Below are positions 5,490 through 5,899 of a stretch of DNA of 5,899 nt, piece after piece (the first letter of the stretch is position 1; every line of letters starts with the position of its first letter). The stretch comes from JADLEX01 sp964586775 (GTDB lineage Bacteria > Lernaellota > Lernaellaia > JACKCT01). The stretch spans positions 1-5,899 of the forward strand of contig CAZPJD010000148.1 in NCBI GenBank assembly GCA_964586775.1, in the 5' to 3' direction. The translations under genes and the position numbers were made by a program. The notes under the pieces were generated by a model, which saw nothing but the letters and a program-made list of their open reading frames with translations, did no database searches and was not told where the DNA came from.

Positions 5490-5518
5490 TGGACACGTTC
5501 GCAACCCGGCGATAAATT
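5490..5518 (+). promoter_or_regulatory. Possible promoter of mccB
   Basis: TGGACA at 5490-5495 matches the -35 consensus at 5 of 6 positions. After 17 bases TAAATT (5513-5518) matches TATAAT at 4 of 6, within an AT-rich GATAAATT. Transcription would start near 5525, leaving a leader of about 20 bases. If used, it lies after the terminator at 5424-5459 and makes mccB expression independent of that terminator. Confidence 0.4.
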
Positions 5519-5543
5519 GACGTTCTCATTCCTCCGGTAGGTC

Positions 5544-5899
5544 ATGCCGCCGCTTCGCAGCTCCATCAATCCACGTTCCGAGACGTTCGCCGCCAACGCC
5601 GCCGCGATGCGCGCGCTCGTGGACGACCTTCGCGCGAGGGTGGAACGCGTCAAGCTCGGCGGTCCCGAATCGGCGCGACGGCGCCACACCCGGCGCGGCA
5701 AGCTGCTCGCGCGCGATCGCATCCGCGTGCTGCTCGACGTCGGTTCGCCATTCCTGGAAATCGGCCAGCTCGCGGCGCTTGGCGTCTACGACGACGACGT
5801 GCCCAGCGCGGGCGTCGTGGCGGGTATCGGTCGCGTGAGCGGCGTCGAGTGCATGATTCTGGTCAACGACGCCACCGTGAAGGGCGGCAGCTACTACCC
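5544..5899 (+). CDS. mccB: 3-methylcrotonyl-CoA carboxylase beta (carboxyltransferase) subunit, N-terminal part
   Basis: The first 118 codons are present and the gene is cut by the right edge; the full family length is about 535 residues. The peptide follows the MCC beta-subunit pattern closely: ETFAANAAAMRALVDDLRARVERVKLGG (13-40), ARRRHTRRGKLLARDRI (44-60), LLDVGSPFLEIGQLAALGVYDDDVPSAGVVAGIGRVSG (63-100) and CMILVNDATVKGGSYY (103-118). The enzyme, with a biotin-carrying alpha subunit, carboxylates 3-methylcrotonyl-CoA to 3-methylglutaconyl-CoA in leucine breakdown; the beta subunit transfers the carboxyl group from biotin. Geranyl-CoA carboxylase beta is the nearest alternative and cannot be fully excluded from this fragment. 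ATG 5544 is preceded by GGTAGG (5536-5541) at short spacing. The alpha subunit and other leucine-degradation genes would be expected to the right, outside the window. Confidence 0.9.
   Translation, partial: MPPLRSSINPRSETFAANAAAMRALVDDLRARVERVKLGGPESARRRHTRRGKLLARDRIRVLLDVGSPFLEIGQLAALGVYDDDVPSAGVVAGIGRVSGVECMILVNDATVKGGSYY

Larger units (their letters stand above)
5156..5543. other. Structured non-coding stretch between the divergent kinase and mccB genes
   Basis: About 390 bases without a convincing protein gene. From left to right it holds an AT-rich cluster of CTAGAAA/TTTCTAG elements (5234-5262), a 10-bp perfect inverted repeat enclosing a 13-codon mini-ORF (5350-5401), and a strong plus-strand Rho-independent terminator (5424-5459). 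After these come overlapping short repeats with a TTCGCAAC direct repeat (5465-5505) and a likely promoter for mccB. I see no tRNA, and no riboswitch that I recognise. Confidence 0.75.

Noticed and set aside
5314..5520. Plus-strand frame of 68 codons before mccB
   Set aside because: It reads straight through the terminator hairpin and T-run and gives an Arg-rich peptide with no features; it starts at GTG without a ribosome-binding site.

Overview
This high-GC window holds parts of three unrelated gene blocks. All are chromosomal-looking. Nothing in it looks like a phage, insertion sequence, CRISPR array, tRNA or rRNA. Codon use is strongly G/C at third positions throughout, which also produces several long antisense shadow frames. 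The poly-gamma-glutamate genes have a third gene of the PgsW type, and there are also a NarL-type two-component pair and a leucine-catabolism carboxylase. Together these suggest an environmental, probably Gram-negative bacterium, perhaps deltaproteobacterial or myxobacterial in the broad sense. That assignment is inference and weak.

Region 1 (1-1860, minus strand) is a tightly packed operon read right to left: pgsB (poly-gamma-glutamate ligase), pgsC (its membrane partner), then the start of a pgsW-like gene that runs off the left edge. Each junction is a 4-base ATGA overlap, which suggests translational coupling. A good sigma-70-like promoter (TTGACA -35) lies just upstream of pgsB. No pgsA/capA gene is in view.

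Region 2 (about 2005-3120, plus strand) is a CorA-type divalent metal transporter, divergent from pgsB. Its upstream region carries three in-frame copies of ATGTCCGG. The third has the only good ribosome-binding site and is taken as the start. CorA converges with the next operon, with only 5 bases between the two stop codons.

Region 3 (3126-5155, minus strand) is a two-component operon. It encodes a six-helix membrane histidine kinase of the HisKA_3 (NarX/DesK) class followed, with a 4-base overlap, by its NarL/FixJ-family response regulator. Upstream of the kinase is an AT-rich cluster of CTAGAAA/TTTCTAG elements: one perfect inverted repeat plus a third copy 10 bp away. The same 8-mer, TTTCTAGA, recurs in the pgsB promoter, and these are the only CTAG sites I found in the window.

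Region 4 (5156-5899) begins with a gene-free stretch of about 390 bases that is richly structured. Besides the CTAG cluster it has a 10-bp perfect inverted repeat enclosing a 13-codon mini-ORF, then a strong plus-strand Rho-independent terminator with no obvious gene in front of it. This is a candidate small RNA or attenuated leader. After the terminator comes a plausible promoter and the first 118 codons of the 3-methylcrotonyl-CoA carboxylase beta subunit (leucine degradation), cut by the right edge.
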